DNA of 64,000 nucleotides from Bacteroidales bacterium (lineage in GTDB: Bacteria; Bacteroidota; Bacteroidia; Bacteroidales; UBA932): contig JAFUGJ010000032.1 of the NCBI GenBank assembly GCA_017469425.1, positions 1-64,000 of the forward strand. Reading direction: 5' to 3'. Shown here piece by piece: positions 50,087 through 58,893 of this stretch; within the stretch, counting starts at the first letter, position 1, and every line of letters starts with the position of its first letter. The notes under the pieces were generated by a model. That model was not told the DNA's origin and searched no databases. It worked only from the letters and a program-made list of their open reading frames with translations. A program made the translations under genes and the position numbers.

Positions 50087-51133
50087 ATGAGCATTTTTGG
50101 TATTCACAAGAAGGTTGAGGAAACCCTGTATCTGCCGGTTGGGCCTATGCCGTGGCCGGAAGTTGACAACGATATATGGCTGGTAACCGGCGTGTTGGCC
50201 CCGGATTGTCTTGAGTTGACTTACGACCTTTCAATGGGCTTGCTCCGCCTTGGATACCGCATCCAAAGCTTCCCGTATCATTTTGCCAATCTGACTTCCC
50301 GGGAGCTGGCATACAATTTCCCCGGCGAGCGCCTTGCCCTTGGAGAACTGACAGAGATGGAGTTCCGCAAGGCTGTTGCCGCCGCCCTGAATCTGGATAT
50401 GAAACCTGGGGCCGGTTACTTAATCAGGAAAAATCCGGGCGGAGAGGGATTTCTGGTGGCCGAGATTGTAGCAAAGACGAACCACGAGTTTATCCACCGG
50501 GCACAGGCATATCGGGAGCTGCTGCCGGATATATCGGTTAAGGACAACGTGAAGTTCTCCAAGATGTTCCGCGACGGCGATGAGGAAGTTTACCTTGGAG
50601 AGAACTGGGATATTGACTACCCGGAGGAAATCAGCGATGAACTGGCCAGCTTGGCGCGTGATACAAAAAAGAATATCGAGGATCTTATCCTGCAGGACTT
50701 CCCCGTTGAGGTGATCGAGACATGGCTGCAGAAGGCGGTGAAACTTAGCCGCGTAGAGATTACAGCCGATTACCGGATACTTCTTACGGACTATGGGAAG
50801 GAGATTAAGATGCGCCAGTTGCCGAAGACTCTCTTCCTGTGGTTTCTTGCGCATCCGGGGGGATGTTCGCTCAAGCGGCTGCAGGAGCACCGGGATGAGC
50901 TGCTTGCCATTTACCGGAAACTTACCAATCAGGATGACGAGGCGCAGGTGGTAGCCAGCATTGACGCGCTGGTGAATCCGGTGGGCAATTCTTTCAGCGA
51001 GAAGTGCGCCGCCGTGAAACTGGCGTTCCTGAAGGAGATTCCGGAGCGCGTTGCCAAGAATTACTATATCCAAGGCCCGCAGGGCGGCGTGAAGGGTATC
51101 AGTCTTGACAGGGCGCTGGTGGAGTGGGAATAG
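50087..51133 (+). CDS. Unknown protein with C-terminal winged-helix-like domain
   Basis: A 348-residue soluble protein. The N-terminal half is of unknown type (LPVGPMPWPEVDNDIWLVTGVLAPDCLELTYDLS). The C-terminal ~110 residues (LPKTLFLWFLAHPGGCSLKRLQEHRDELLAIYRKLT, then NPVGNSFSEKCAAVKLAFL and YYIQGPQGG) resemble a domain in other uncharacterised Bacteroidota proteins that may be a winged helix. A regulatory role is possible because the gene is preceded by palindromic sites, which it could bind itself. The ATG at 50,087 is chosen because the -7 element overlaps the upstream alternative at 50,066. Confidence 0.6.
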   Translation: MSIFGIHKKVEETLYLPVGPMPWPEVDNDIWLVTGVLAPDCLELTYDLSMGLLRLGYRIQSFPYHFANLTSRELAYNFPGERLALGELTEMEFRKAVAAALNLDMKPGAGYLIRKNPGGEGFLVAEIVAKTNHEFIHRAQAYRELLPDISVKDNVKFSKMFRDGDEEVYLGENWDIDYPEEISDELASLARDTKKNIEDLILQDFPVEVIETWLQKAVKLSRVEITADYRILLTDYGKEIKMRQLPKTLFLWFLAHPGGCSLKRLQEHRDELLAIYRKLTNQDDEAQVVASIDALVNPVGNSFSEKCAAVKLAFLKEIPERVAKNYYIQGPQGGVKGISLDRALVEWE

Positions 51134-51185
51134 AGCCGTCCACGTCCATGAGAGTGTAGACGATTTTAGGGGTGCGGAATTGACT

Positions 51186-51215
51186 TTGATTTTACGCCTT
51201 TTATACTTACCTTTG
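51186..51215 (+). promoter_or_regulatory. Consensus Bacteroidota promoter
   Basis: TTTG ending at 51,188, 19-bp spacer, TACCTTTG at 51,208-51,215. The start of transcription should be close to 51,221. Confidence 0.7.
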
Positions 51216-51220
51216 CACAT

Positions 51221-51286
51221 GCATCAAGAGCGCCCTATGGGGGCCGCCAACCGAGCAAGCCAGACGCCACGGTGGTAAAACGATGC
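51221..51286 (+). ncRNA. Riboswitch-like three-way-junction leader
   Basis: The 97-nt leader of the next gene begins, at the predicted transcription start, with GCATC that pairs with GATGC at 51,282-51,286. Inside, GCCC / GGGC makes one hairpin and CC-(a)-ACCG / CGGT-GG a second with a 16-nt loop (AGCAAGCCAGACGCCA), giving a three-way junction with A-rich linkers. I do not recognise a known class. Pairing is by inspection only. Confidence 0.35.
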
Positions 51287-51317
51287 GGATTGTTCAACAT
51301 CAAAAAAAGTCTGTACC

Positions 51318-51833
51318 ATGAAAAAGTACAATTTCTTCAAGACAGACGGACGGCGTCCGTCTCAGGAGCAATTGCTCGACACCCAACTGTTCTACCAGAA
51401 CGCACCGGAAATCTATGCCCGCTTTGACGAGTGGAAGAATATTGACCGGTTCTACTTCATTCCTCTCCATCTACAGATGACCTACAGCTGTGGCTGGGTG
51501 GCGGAGATGGCCCCAGATCCCGTGTGGCTGGGCTCATTTGTCCGCTGCACCCTGGAGCATCCGGACCTATTTCAATACAAGTGTCCCGACTGCGGCAAGA
51601 CGGTCTATCCACATCGGTACGTTGGTAGCCCACTGAGCGGCGTGGTCCATCTGGAGGGGCGTTGTAAATGCGGCTGGAAGGGATTTGAAGAAGTCTCCGG
51701 ATGGCGGCCCAGGGCGATAGCTTTGCGAGACCAAATGGCACTCGACAAAGCACGATACAGGAAATATAGGACATTGCATCCTGGTGCGGGTACAACAATG
51801 GTTGGTAGCTTGCTCAAAGAGCTAAGCCAATAG
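51318..51833 (+). CDS. Zinc-ribbon-containing protein of unknown function
   Basis: A 171-residue soluble protein. Its middle holds a zinc-ribbon-like pair, YKCPDCGKTVYPHRY and GRCKCGWKGF (about residues 95-123). The N-terminal half has aromatic-rich helices (FYQNAPEIYARFDEWKNIDRFYFIPLHLQMTY). No family is recognised. It is preceded by a structured leader and converges with the Nudix gene; a CGAATC agacag GATTCG hairpin lies at 51,841-51,858 between them. Confidence 0.6.
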   Translation: MKKYNFFKTDGRRPSQEQLLDTQLFYQNAPEIYARFDEWKNIDRFYFIPLHLQMTYSCGWVAEMAPDPVWLGSFVRCTLEHPDLFQYKCPDCGKTVYPHRYVGSPLSGVVHLEGRCKCGWKGFEEVSGWRPRAIALRDQMALDKARYRKYRTLHPGAGTTMVGSLLKELSQ

Positions 51834-51871
51834 TGGAGGGCGAATCAGACAGGATTCGTAGTCCCTGTATC

Positions 51872-52291
51872 TTAGACCGACAGTGTTTGGGTTTCCGGTC
51901 CGGCTGCCAGTACTTTCTCGATCAAGGGAATCAGTTGATAGTCGGCCGGGAGCCAGTTCACGGTGTCAAGGTCGGCAGCGGAAAGCCAGCGGGCGTCTTC
52001 GTGTTCGTTCAAGTGCAGGGCTTCCGTGAGCAATGAGCACATATAGCAGTGCATCGTCAGGTGGAACTTGGGATAGTCCCATTCGATGGTCGTGAGGAAT
52101 TTATCCACACTGATTTCCGTATCCAGTTCTTCCCGAATCTCACGGACCAGCGCTGCCTCGGGGCTTTCTCCAGGCCCGACCTTGCCTCCTGGGTATTCCC
52201 AGTAGTCTTTCCATTCGCCATAGCCCCGTTGGGTGGCGAAAACCTTGTCGCCTTTATGGATGATGGCTGCAACTACTTCGATAGTTTTCAT
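51872..52291 (-). CDS. Nudix hydrolase (MutT-like)
   Basis: A 139-residue Nudix hydrolase. The Nudix box is GGKVGPGESPEAALVREI plus REELDTEI (about residues 35-60), with all key residues (G, E, REx2EE, G replaced by D-T at the end). The N-terminus VVAAIIHKGDKVFATQRGYGEWKDYWEYPGG is typical of 8-oxo-dGTP- or dCTP-type MutT enzymes. The ATG at 52,291 (MKTIEVV) is preferred over 52,306. It starts 20 bp after the AbiEii stop in the same direction, so it is the third gene of the AbiE operon, an unusual companion. Confidence 0.88.
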   Translation of the reverse strand: MKTIEVVAAIIHKGDKVFATQRGYGEWKDYWEYPGGKVGPGESPEAALVREIREELDTEISVDKFLTTIEWDYPKFHLTMHCYMCSLLTEALHLNEHEDARWLSAADLDTVNWLPADYQLIPLIEKVLAAGPETQTLSV

Positions 52292-52311
52292 TGGGACGGG
52301 AGCCATAAGTG

Positions 52312-53328
52312 TTACTTGATGGCGCGGAAACGGCTACGGAGTTCTTCCATTCTCTTCAGTAGGTCATCGAATGGGAGGGCCGCGCCGAAGATGAAGTGGT
52401 GCTGCATTTCGTCATAGTCCGAACGCCAACGGTCCATATCGGCTGCGGGCGGGAGGAAGTCAATCTTGTCGGGAGCGTGGAGGCCGTAGTCCACGTATTT
52501 GAGGTCGTAGTAGGTCTTTCGATGCTCTACGATGGCGTTGTACAGGTCCTTGTCGGCAAGAGCTTCGCGGCCGTAGGGCGTGTCCATCAGGCGCTCCAGG
52601 TCGTAGAGATGACGGCTCATGCGGCGGTAGCGGGGCTTGGCTTTCTGGAATTCTTCGTTGAGCAGGAACACCTTCTCCAGGAAGGTACGGGTGGGAACGA
52701 CGGTGCGGATGGTGCAGGAGAGTTCATTGTCCTCATCCGGATAGTATTTGGCGATAAGGGTGTCAATGGGCCGGGGTTCGGTGGGTTCGTCCATGGCCAG
52801 GCAGCCGATTTCCACTTTGACGCGCGGAGGGATGTAGCCTTCGGCCTCTTCCAGTACGGAGGGGTAATGAACCAGCAGGACGGTGGGGTCGGTGTTGCTG
52901 TTGATATGGACAGGTCCGTCTTTGGTCTGGCGCTCAGTTACGGCTTCGATGCTATAGCCGCTGATGCCCATTTCCTGAAGGCGGGCATCGAGTTCATCCT
53001 TTAGGGTGGTGATGATGTAGGCCCGGGCCTTGCGGCAGAGATTATCGCGCTGCTTCTTGTTGGTATGGTCCATCTTGAAGAAAGAATGATCCAAAGCGAC
53101 GTCGATGTCTTCACTGAGTCGCTCGATGATGTTCCAGCCCTTGGAAAGGCTGGTGCCGCCCTTGAAGCTGAGCGCATCCTTGCAGGATGTCTGGAACAGC
53201 GCCTTGAGTACGGCGGTGACCCACCAGTCTTTTTCGATGGCGGCGACTTGCTGGAGTTTCTCTTTATCTTCTACGGACTGCAGAATGACACGACGTTCTG
53301 CGAGGTCCAGGTCTATCCATTTGCTCAT
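52312..53328 (-). CDS. abiEii: AbiEii/AbiGii-type nucleotidyltransferase toxin
   Basis: A 338-residue toxin of the type IV AbiE system, a nucleotidyltransferase (DUF1814) that halts growth on phage infection. Motif I is FKGGTSLSK (GGTS at 57-60) with the acidic pair in LSEDIDVALD (DID at 74-76). Further family blocks: VKVEIGCLAMDEPTEPRPIDTLIAKY and RTFLEKVFLLNEEF, then RHLYDLERLM. I use the ATG at 53,328 (MSKWIDLD), 2 bp after the antitoxin stop; a longer start at 53,364 would overlap it. It is expected to be neutralised by the adjacent AbiEi-like protein. Confidence 0.92.
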   Translation of the reverse strand: MSKWIDLDLAERRVILQSVEDKEKLQQVAAIEKDWWVTAVLKALFQTSCKDALSFKGGTSLSKGWNIIERLSEDIDVALDHSFFKMDHTNKKQRDNLCRKARAYIITTLKDELDARLQEMGISGYSIEAVTERQTKDGPVHINSNTDPTVLLVHYPSVLEEAEGYIPPRVKVEIGCLAMDEPTEPRPIDTLIAKYYPDEDNELSCTIRTVVPTRTFLEKVFLLNEEFQKAKPRYRRMSRHLYDLERLMDTPYGREALADKDLYNAIVEHRKTYYDLKYVDYGLHAPDKIDFLPPAADMDRWRSDYDEMQHHFIFGAALPFDDLLKRMEELRSRFRAIK

Positions 53329-53330
53329 AG

Positions 53331-53918
53331 CTACAGTAAGGGGGTTATGATGGTTTTCATCCATACGGGCATCAGTAGCACATCGCTGCGGAAGGCTTCT
53401 TTGTCCGGATATTTGTTGATTGCGTTTTTGAGGGCGGAAATTTCTTCGGGGCCGATGTTTTCAGCACCGGTAGCCTTCAGGGCCTGCACGATAAGGGCGG
53501 CAAGGCGTGTCTTGTAGGCGAAATTCCGGGGAACGGCCCGCTGGAGGTTGATGGTCTTGCCATCGACGGTGAGCTGGCGGGAAGAGCCGGATGTGATGTA
53601 GGTATAGGCCATAGGCACCTGGGTAGAGAGCCCAAGCATATTGGCTGCGGTATAACCGGACGGCAGCACCTGTGCGTGGTCCCGCTGCGCCACCGCCTCC
53701 ACAATCTTGGACACATCCGGATACAAGGGGCCGAAGCGCGTAAGGGTGGGTTTGCTGTAGATACCCCGCGCCAGCCGTTTGATTTCACCTTTGGCCTCCA
53801 GTTCCGTCAGCACACGTCCTGCCTGCCTTTCCGTACAGAGGTCCAGAAAGTCAGAGGCAAAGATAACGCTGCCGCCCTCCAGGGAAGCAATGCGTGCGTA
53901 TATGTCCTTTGTCCTCAT
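53331..53918 (-). CDS. abiEi: AbiEi-like antitoxin (DUF6088 type)
   Basis: A 195-residue antitoxin and autorepressor. The N-terminal winged helix (about 1-55) is MRTKDIYARIASLEGGSVIFASDFLDLCTERQAGRVLTELEAKGEIKRLARGIYSKP, a typical AbiEi start. The rest (LPSGYTAANMLGLSTQVPMAYTYITSGSSRQL, then RNFAYKTRLAALIVQALK) is the DUF6088-like part. Immediately upstream is a promoter whose -33 element lies in the centre of a perfect inverted repeat, fitting repression by this protein. Confidence 0.88.
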   Translation of the reverse strand: MRTKDIYARIASLEGGSVIFASDFLDLCTERQAGRVLTELEAKGEIKRLARGIYSKPTLTRFGPLYPDVSKIVEAVAQRDHAQVLPSGYTAANMLGLSTQVPMAYTYITSGSSRQLTVDGKTINLQRAVPRNFAYKTRLAALIVQALKATGAENIGPEEISALKNAINKYPDKEAFRSDVLLMPVWMKTIITPLL

Positions 53919-53940
53919 AGATCAGCGCATTTGACGAATG

Positions 53941-53982
53941 CAAAGATATAAAATGGTAGCTAACTTTGCAAAAATTAGCTAC
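53941..53982 (-). promoter_or_regulatory. abiE promoter with inverted-repeat operator
   Basis: On the minus strand, TTTTTG, a 20-bp spacer, then TATCTTTG (53,948-53,941): a full consensus promoter. GTAGCTAA (53,956-53,963) and TTAGCTAC (53,975-53,982) form a perfect 8-bp inverted repeat with 11 bp between the arms, the -33 element lying in its centre. This is the expected operator for AbiEi autorepression. Confidence 0.75.
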
Positions 53983-54008
53983 GTTTTTTACGTGGCCAGG
54001 GTATTGCA

Positions 54009-54033
54009 ATTGCGTCCGCAGTGCGGTCGCAAT
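54009..54033. terminator. Hairpin between LlaJI-type gene and abiE operon
   Basis: Perfect two-part hairpin ATTGCG-t-CCGC-agt-GCGG-t-CGCAAT, 68 bp past the end of the restriction operon and before the abiE promoter. It has no T-run, so termination is only likely from position. Confidence 0.4.
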
Positions 54034-54100
54034 CTGCGGGGGCTATTTGCAAAGGTCGGAAGAAAAAGCGATGCCGACAAATCTTTGCAAGGTGGGAGGG

Positions 54101-55873
54101 CTATGGTTTCAGTTCCACGGGCTTTCCAAGAGTGCCGCCTTCAACGGAGGAGGAGAGGTGTTCCTGGGCTTCAGCGAGGTCTTTCTTGCCGATGGGTGTC
54201 TTCTTCTCGTATGCAAGAATGAGGCTCTGAGAGTCGTCATCGACTTTGTAGACCTTGCCGCAGACGCGGTTGTGGTGGAAGTTGAGGAACGGAATCTCCA
54301 TCACTTTTCGATCTTCGGAATAAACCGGGATAGGTTTAGGGACGATTTCGTAGAAGACATAATTCTTGTTCAAGAACTCAATCATGTCTTTTCTGATGGT
54401 CTTGTGCAGGTTGTCTGTCCAGCAGTCCTCATAGGCTCCATAGGCAGCCACAAGGAAAATGAGGTTGATTTCATATTCCCTAAGCAATAGAGTATCTCTA
54501 TCGAATAGGCGGTCTTCGAAATGCTTGTTAGGCTCGTGCTCCCAAGTGGTGGCCTCAAAGGAGGGCCTGGTGAAATCAAGGTTATCTGATTCTATTTTGG
54601 GGCTGACGAAGAAGTTGGGCGTGACATTGTAGCCTTCCGTTTCTTTGTCCCTGTATCGAATGGCTTCCGGATTCTTCTTGTGGTGAATATAATACTGATC
54701 AATGTTGTATTGAATGGCATTTTTGGCGTAAGTGAACTGCTTGTACAACGCAACATCTTCTGCGTGACTATCGTCAGGGTAGTATTTGCTGTCGCCAATA
54801 TAATATATAGTGTGCTTCTGGTCCAGAAGAGAATTGTATAAGAAAAGGTGGTCGACCAGTTTACCATCTTTTTGGCTCTTCAGACGATCCAATTTGTTGG
54901 AGTTACTGATGAGAGCATCAACCATTCTTTCAAAAACCCTATGGAATTGCTTCGTAACCAAACACTCCTTGAGAGGATCATTGTCATCAAGACTGATATT
55001 GCAGTCGAAGAATGCGTCCAGCAGGGACCAGAGTTCGAGCAAATCTTCTCGAAAGTATTTTCCCTTCATGTCACGCATGCGGTGCTTGCCCACACCTGTA
55101 TCGAGATAATTCTGAATTTCGGTTCTGGTTTTGAGTGGATAATTGATTTCTCCGTAGTCAATACGGAAATGGAATTTATCCTTGAGGTAGCGCAAAACCG
55201 AGTAGTAGAGGACGATGAGTTCCTCGTCGATGTTGACTGCTTTGTTCTTGATGCGGAGGTCTAAGTAGTAGGGCTTACCGCGTTTTATGAATGGGTGCTG
55301 CTGAAGAGTTTTGTTCCAGTCAATTGCCGAACGCCCCGAGTTGTTAATTCTGCTGATCTGGGTGAAGAGGTTGCGATGGTCATCCAAAAAGTCAATGAGG
55401 TGGATGGCCGTACTAAGGAAATCGCGGTCGAAGGCCCCGCGGTCGGGTGTACGGTATTGAAGCTCGTCCTCGGTTATTGGCATTTTCTCTTTCGACCGTT
55501 CCTCGCGGTAACGAGACATGGCACGGAAAAGCCATAGACTCAACTCGGGAAGAAAAGTCTCTTGACCACGCAGGGCAAGGATATTTTGGTCGGGGTCGGA
55601 ATCATATATCATTTCAGGCTTAACGCCTGGCATTCCGAGCAGTGTAAGGCCGTTTTCTGGATTCTCAGTATCCTTTTTTAAGAAATTCTTTGGAAGAATG
55701 AAAACAGGCTCTCCTCCGCCTTCCATGGCTACGAATAAATAGCCGACATGCTCAATATACCATTTGTTATTTTCGCGAAGGATAGGTACGACATATTTAT
55801 CCGAGTCTCCTTTTTTGAGTTTGTCGAAGACCGAATGATCAGAGTAGCGATATCCTTCGAAATATACGAGCAT
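54101..55873 (-). CDS. LlaJI-family restriction endonuclease subunit (R2-type)
   Basis: A 590-residue nuclease subunit of the LlaJI/BsuMI type (McrC-like role). It has a probable PD-(D/E)xK core: the D-x-K element is Asp361-Ser362-Lys363 in YYIGDSKYY, with an upstream acidic residue in FERMVDALIS. The N-terminal half (FRAMSRYREERSKE, then HPFIKRGKPYYLDLRI) fits RE_LlaJI proteins. It starts 9 bp after the GTPase gene. It should cleave DNA together with that motor when the site is unmethylated. It is the last gene of a four-gene operon on the minus strand. Assignment rests on gene set and motif order. Confidence 0.8.
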   Translation of the reverse strand: MLVYFEGYRYSDHSVFDKLKKGDSDKYVVPILRENNKWYIEHVGYLFVAMEGGGEPVFILPKNFLKKDTENPENGLTLLGMPGVKPEMIYDSDPDQNILALRGQETFLPELSLWLFRAMSRYREERSKEKMPITEDELQYRTPDRGAFDRDFLSTAIHLIDFLDDHRNLFTQISRINNSGRSAIDWNKTLQQHPFIKRGKPYYLDLRIKNKAVNIDEELIVLYYSVLRYLKDKFHFRIDYGEINYPLKTRTEIQNYLDTGVGKHRMRDMKGKYFREDLLELWSLLDAFFDCNISLDDNDPLKECLVTKQFHRVFERMVDALISNSNKLDRLKSQKDGKLVDHLFLYNSLLDQKHTIYYIGDSKYYPDDSHAEDVALYKQFTYAKNAIQYNIDQYYIHHKKNPEAIRYRDKETEGYNVTPNFFVSPKIESDNLDFTRPSFEATTWEHEPNKHFEDRLFDRDTLLLREYEINLIFLVAAYGAYEDCWTDNLHKTIRKDMIEFLNKNYVFYEIVPKPIPVYSEDRKVMEIPFLNFHHNRVCGKVYKVDDDSQSLILAYEKKTPIGKKDLAEAQEHLSSSVEGGTLGKPVELKP

Positions 55874-55882
55874 TGGATTAGA

Positions 55883-57745
55883 TTATTGTTCTTGCGTTTT
55901 TTCGGAGATGGATTTGAGTCCTAATTTCTCTCTAATGAAGCCAGCAAGCAATTCGTTAGGCTTGGTGTACTCTTTTGTTTCGTCATCAAAACGTCCGTCA
56001 CCGAATAGCTCGGCGAAGGTGAAGACGTTCTTGTTGCCATCGGCGATGTCGCTGCGCATGAAGTATAGCGGCGAGATGCGGCTGGCGGAGTAGAGGTCTT
56101 TGCAGATGTCGTTCCAGAGGTAGAACATCACCTTGTTGATGAAATCTTCTTGGGAAATATTGCCCTTGATGAAGAATTCTCCCATCTGTTTGTCCTCGCT
56201 GTCGGTCGCTTTGCGGATAAGCGGATTGACCTTGCGGAGGAACTTGACCCAAGAATACTCCAGATTATTGACTTTGAACGTGTATTCCTTTGCCGTTTCC
56301 TGCTCCAAATTGATGGGAACATACTCCATTGCCCAGCGGCGTTTGAAGGCAGAGTCCATCGGGAAGAGGCTCTGGTCGGAGGTATTCATGGTGGCCAGAA
56401 TGTGCAGGTTCTCCGGTAAACTGATACTATTTCCAGAGATACCTTGTTCGTTAAGATGATTGATGAGTTCAGTATCTGGTACTACTGGATATTCTGACAC
56501 ACCGTCTTTCCTATCCAATAACTGAAACAGGTCGCCGAATATTTGAGCGCAATTGCCCCGGTTGATTTCCTCAATAATTAGATAGACATTCTTTTCACTA
56601 TCTGACAAGGTGTCGTCTTGTCGAGATTTATAAGCTCGAATATAAGCCTTTGTAAACACCTGAGGAACAAAGTCATATTCAAGTTCGCGAGTTTCCTCTT
56701 GATCCTGTGTCTTCTGCTTTGAGACCTTCATCACGGGCTTGTAAGAACCGACAAAAGTAGCATAATCGTAGTCTGGATGGAAAGTCGTTCGGAAGATATT
56801 GCTGGGCCTCCCTGCTCTTTCCTCCTTAGTATCGGGAGTGTCTATCCTCTTCCCATTATCATCGAAATATACGGCAAGTTCTCCGTCCGGACCTTCTATA
56901 TCATTTTTGATTTTGAAAGATTTACCAGTCCCAGGGCAGCCGTAATAAATCTTCTGAATTGTCTCGCCAGGATTAAATATGATGCGCTTTGTCTGTGTTT
57001 CAGTATTCTTGACACGTAGACGCATTATCCTGCTCGCATAATGCCCAAAAACATCTTTTGAGATATGCAGCCTTCCGTCAGCATCATCAGTAAGAAAACC
57101 AATAGACACCCAAAAGGGTATAAATTTTACATCTGTGTATGTATTAGCTGTGGATGGGATTTCTTCTTCTATCTTCCTAAAGTACGCGATTTTTGATAGA
57201 GCATTCGAAAGGTCACTATCGTTCTCATTCATATACTCAAGGACGTAGTAGTATTCTTTTCTTTTGATACCACCAAGTATGACTGAACTGATTAACAGAA
57301 TATTGGGAGCCTCAAGATCAGAATCAGAGTTTTCACATCCGGGATTATTCCGTCCGAATGTCATTTTTTCCAAGGCATCAATAAACAGGTTATACACCTT
57401 ATCCATGTTGCCTGCTTCTAATGCTTCGTACATCTCGATGCCGCTCGGCGTTATTCTGCGTAGCGCATTGGACCTCGAATACGCAATCTCCATAAACCCG
57501 AAGTACAGCGGTAACTGAGCATCCTTTGTATAGTCGGAATTGTCTCTTTTAGGGGTTGTGTGACCCTGGGCATTAGCCGCATGATATTCTTGATATAGAT
57601 ACAATGTAAAGCCGTCTATACCCTGGGTGGCATGTCCATTTTCTACCCACCCGTCATTGATGTCTTTTCTATCGTAGCACACTTTAAGTGGAGTTTGAAA
57701 CTCCGAAACGAGACCTGTATGCTTAGGCATGATAAGACTACCCAT
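55883..57745 (-). CDS. McrB-like AAA+ GTPase restriction subunit (R1-type)
   Basis: A 620-residue AAA+ protein. The N-terminal ~265 residues are a target-recognition part. Walker A is GCPGTGKS with Lys275; Walker B is VYLIIEEINRGNCAQIFGDLFQLLD; the MNTSDQSLFPMDSAFKRRW block is the GTP-specific McrB signature. It lies between the methyltransferases and the LlaJI-type nuclease, as in LlaJI and BsuMI systems, where the motor moves along DNA and activates the nuclease. It starts 2 bp after the methyltransferase stop. Unlike stand-alone McrBC, which cuts methylated DNA, the linked methyltransferases indicate a conventional restriction role. Confidence 0.92.
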   Translation of the reverse strand: MGSLIMPKHTGLVSEFQTPLKVCYDRKDINDGWVENGHATQGIDGFTLYLYQEYHAANAQGHTTPKRDNSDYTKDAQLPLYFGFMEIAYSRSNALRRITPSGIEMYEALEAGNMDKVYNLFIDALEKMTFGRNNPGCENSDSDLEAPNILLISSVILGGIKRKEYYYVLEYMNENDSDLSNALSKIAYFRKIEEEIPSTANTYTDVKFIPFWVSIGFLTDDADGRLHISKDVFGHYASRIMRLRVKNTETQTKRIIFNPGETIQKIYYGCPGTGKSFKIKNDIEGPDGELAVYFDDNGKRIDTPDTKEERAGRPSNIFRTTFHPDYDYATFVGSYKPVMKVSKQKTQDQEETRELEYDFVPQVFTKAYIRAYKSRQDDTLSDSEKNVYLIIEEINRGNCAQIFGDLFQLLDRKDGVSEYPVVPDTELINHLNEQGISGNSISLPENLHILATMNTSDQSLFPMDSAFKRRWAMEYVPINLEQETAKEYTFKVNNLEYSWVKFLRKVNPLIRKATDSEDKQMGEFFIKGNISQEDFINKVMFYLWNDICKDLYSASRISPLYFMRSDIADGNKNVFTFAELFGDGRFDDETKEYTKPNELLAGFIREKLGLKSISEKTQEQ

Positions 57746-57747
57746 AA

Positions 57748-58893
57748 CTATATTTTTGATAAGAGTTCTTCAACAATGACTTTAATCAAACGCGAAGGGA
57801 TACCTTCGCCGATAACTTTTCTAATCAGATTCTCGTCTGCCCATTCAGGAATAGGCCAGTCTAATGGCAAGGAGGATACAATCATAACTTCATAGATTGT
57901 CAGCACACGCGGATTTGTATACAATACCTCGCCATTTTGAGTATATGGTCTGCCGGGATGCACGCATGCAAGAGAGGAGATAACACCGTTATTTTGGGTT
58001 AAGGCACGGCATGGAGTATTCCATGCTAAACGCCGATACTGATTGTAGTGTGCTGAAACTCTTGTACCATCTGTCTTTTGCGGATAATGAATGGCATTAT
58101 GTATAGCAGAATCATTAGTGGGCGTGTGCATCATCCATTCAACGAGTCTCCATGAATGCACCGGTGGCCTATGCCATTTCGACACTGCTGCTGCAGCGGC
58201 TTTCTTTTTCTCAAAATCGGGGAAATGTTCCAATGTGACATCGTAACCATCACGAAGATATGGATCTACGTCCGGCAAATTTCCGATGGCCTGTTCAAGG
58301 GTTACAACAGGTGTCTTTTCCGGGAATTCCCATTCAACCTTTTTGTCCTTTCTAACAAGTAAATATATGTTCCTCAAACGCATTTGAGGAATGGAGTAAT
58401 CCATGGCGCGAACCTTCGATTGAGTGTTGAAGACATAATCATTGCCAAGAACATCTTTGAGATACTTAGGGATAAGCATCTCTTTGCCGTCGACAACAAT
58501 CTTTGTCTTGAGAATCGTCGTAACATTCTCAATAAGAACATATTCTGGCTTAAGCCGCTGAATCACATCAACAGCATAGTAAATAAGTTGATTGCGGACA
58601 TCGTATTTATCCATTTTGCCGACCCTGCTCATTCCTTGACAAGGAGGAGTGGCCATGACAAAATTAACTTTCTTCTTCTTAGCCTCGCTAACTATGGCTG
58701 AACGGAGTTTGTCATCTGTGATGTCTCCAGTGACCATATGGGTCTCCGGATAGACATCTTGATAAAACCTTGCCCTTTCAGGAAGGAGTTCATTGGCCAC
58801 AAGCATATCTACGCCTATCTCCTTAAGATAGGCTTCTGCAATGCCGACATTTGCGAACAAAGACAGTCCTCTTAGTTTTGCTTGTTTAGCCAT
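57748..58893 (-). CDS. DNA (cytosine-5) methyltransferase 1 of LlaJI-type system
   Basis: A 381-residue C5-cytosine methyltransferase. Motif I is LSLFANVGIAEAYL; motif IV PPCQGMS with nucleophile Cys85; motif VI LIENV; motif VIII PQMRLRN; then the target-recognition part and the closing motifs IX-X (RALTQNNGVI, LTIYEVMIVSSLPLDWP, IRKVIGEGIP). The ATG at 58,893 overlaps the previous stop (ATGGCTAA); a longer start at 58,920 is less likely. It is about the same size as the neighbouring enzyme and clearly related. In such systems each of two enzymes methylates one strand of an asymmetric site. Confidence 0.95.
   Translation of the reverse strand: MAKQAKLRGLSLFANVGIAEAYLKEIGVDMLVANELLPERARFYQDVYPETHMVTGDITDDKLRSAIVSEAKKKKVNFVMATPPCQGMSRVGKMDKYDVRNQLIYYAVDVIQRLKPEYVLIENVTTILKTKIVVDGKEMLIPKYLKDVLGNDYVFNTQSKVRAMDYSIPQMRLRNIYLLVRKDKKVEWEFPEKTPVVTLEQAIGNLPDVDPYLRDGYDVTLEHFPDFEKKKAAAAAVSKWHRPPVHSWRLVEWMMHTPTNDSAIHNAIHYPQKTDGTRVSAHYNQYRRLAWNTPCRALTQNNGVISSLACVHPGRPYTQNGEVLYTNPRVLTIYEVMIVSSLPLDWPIPEWADENLIRKVIGEGIPSRLIKVIVEELLSKI

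Noticed and set aside
54101..57745. Stand-alone type IV McrBC (cutting methylated DNA)
   Set aside because: The GTPase and nuclease are in one operon with two C5-methyltransferases, and the nuclease is LlaJI-like, so a self-protecting LlaJI/BsuMI-type system fits better.
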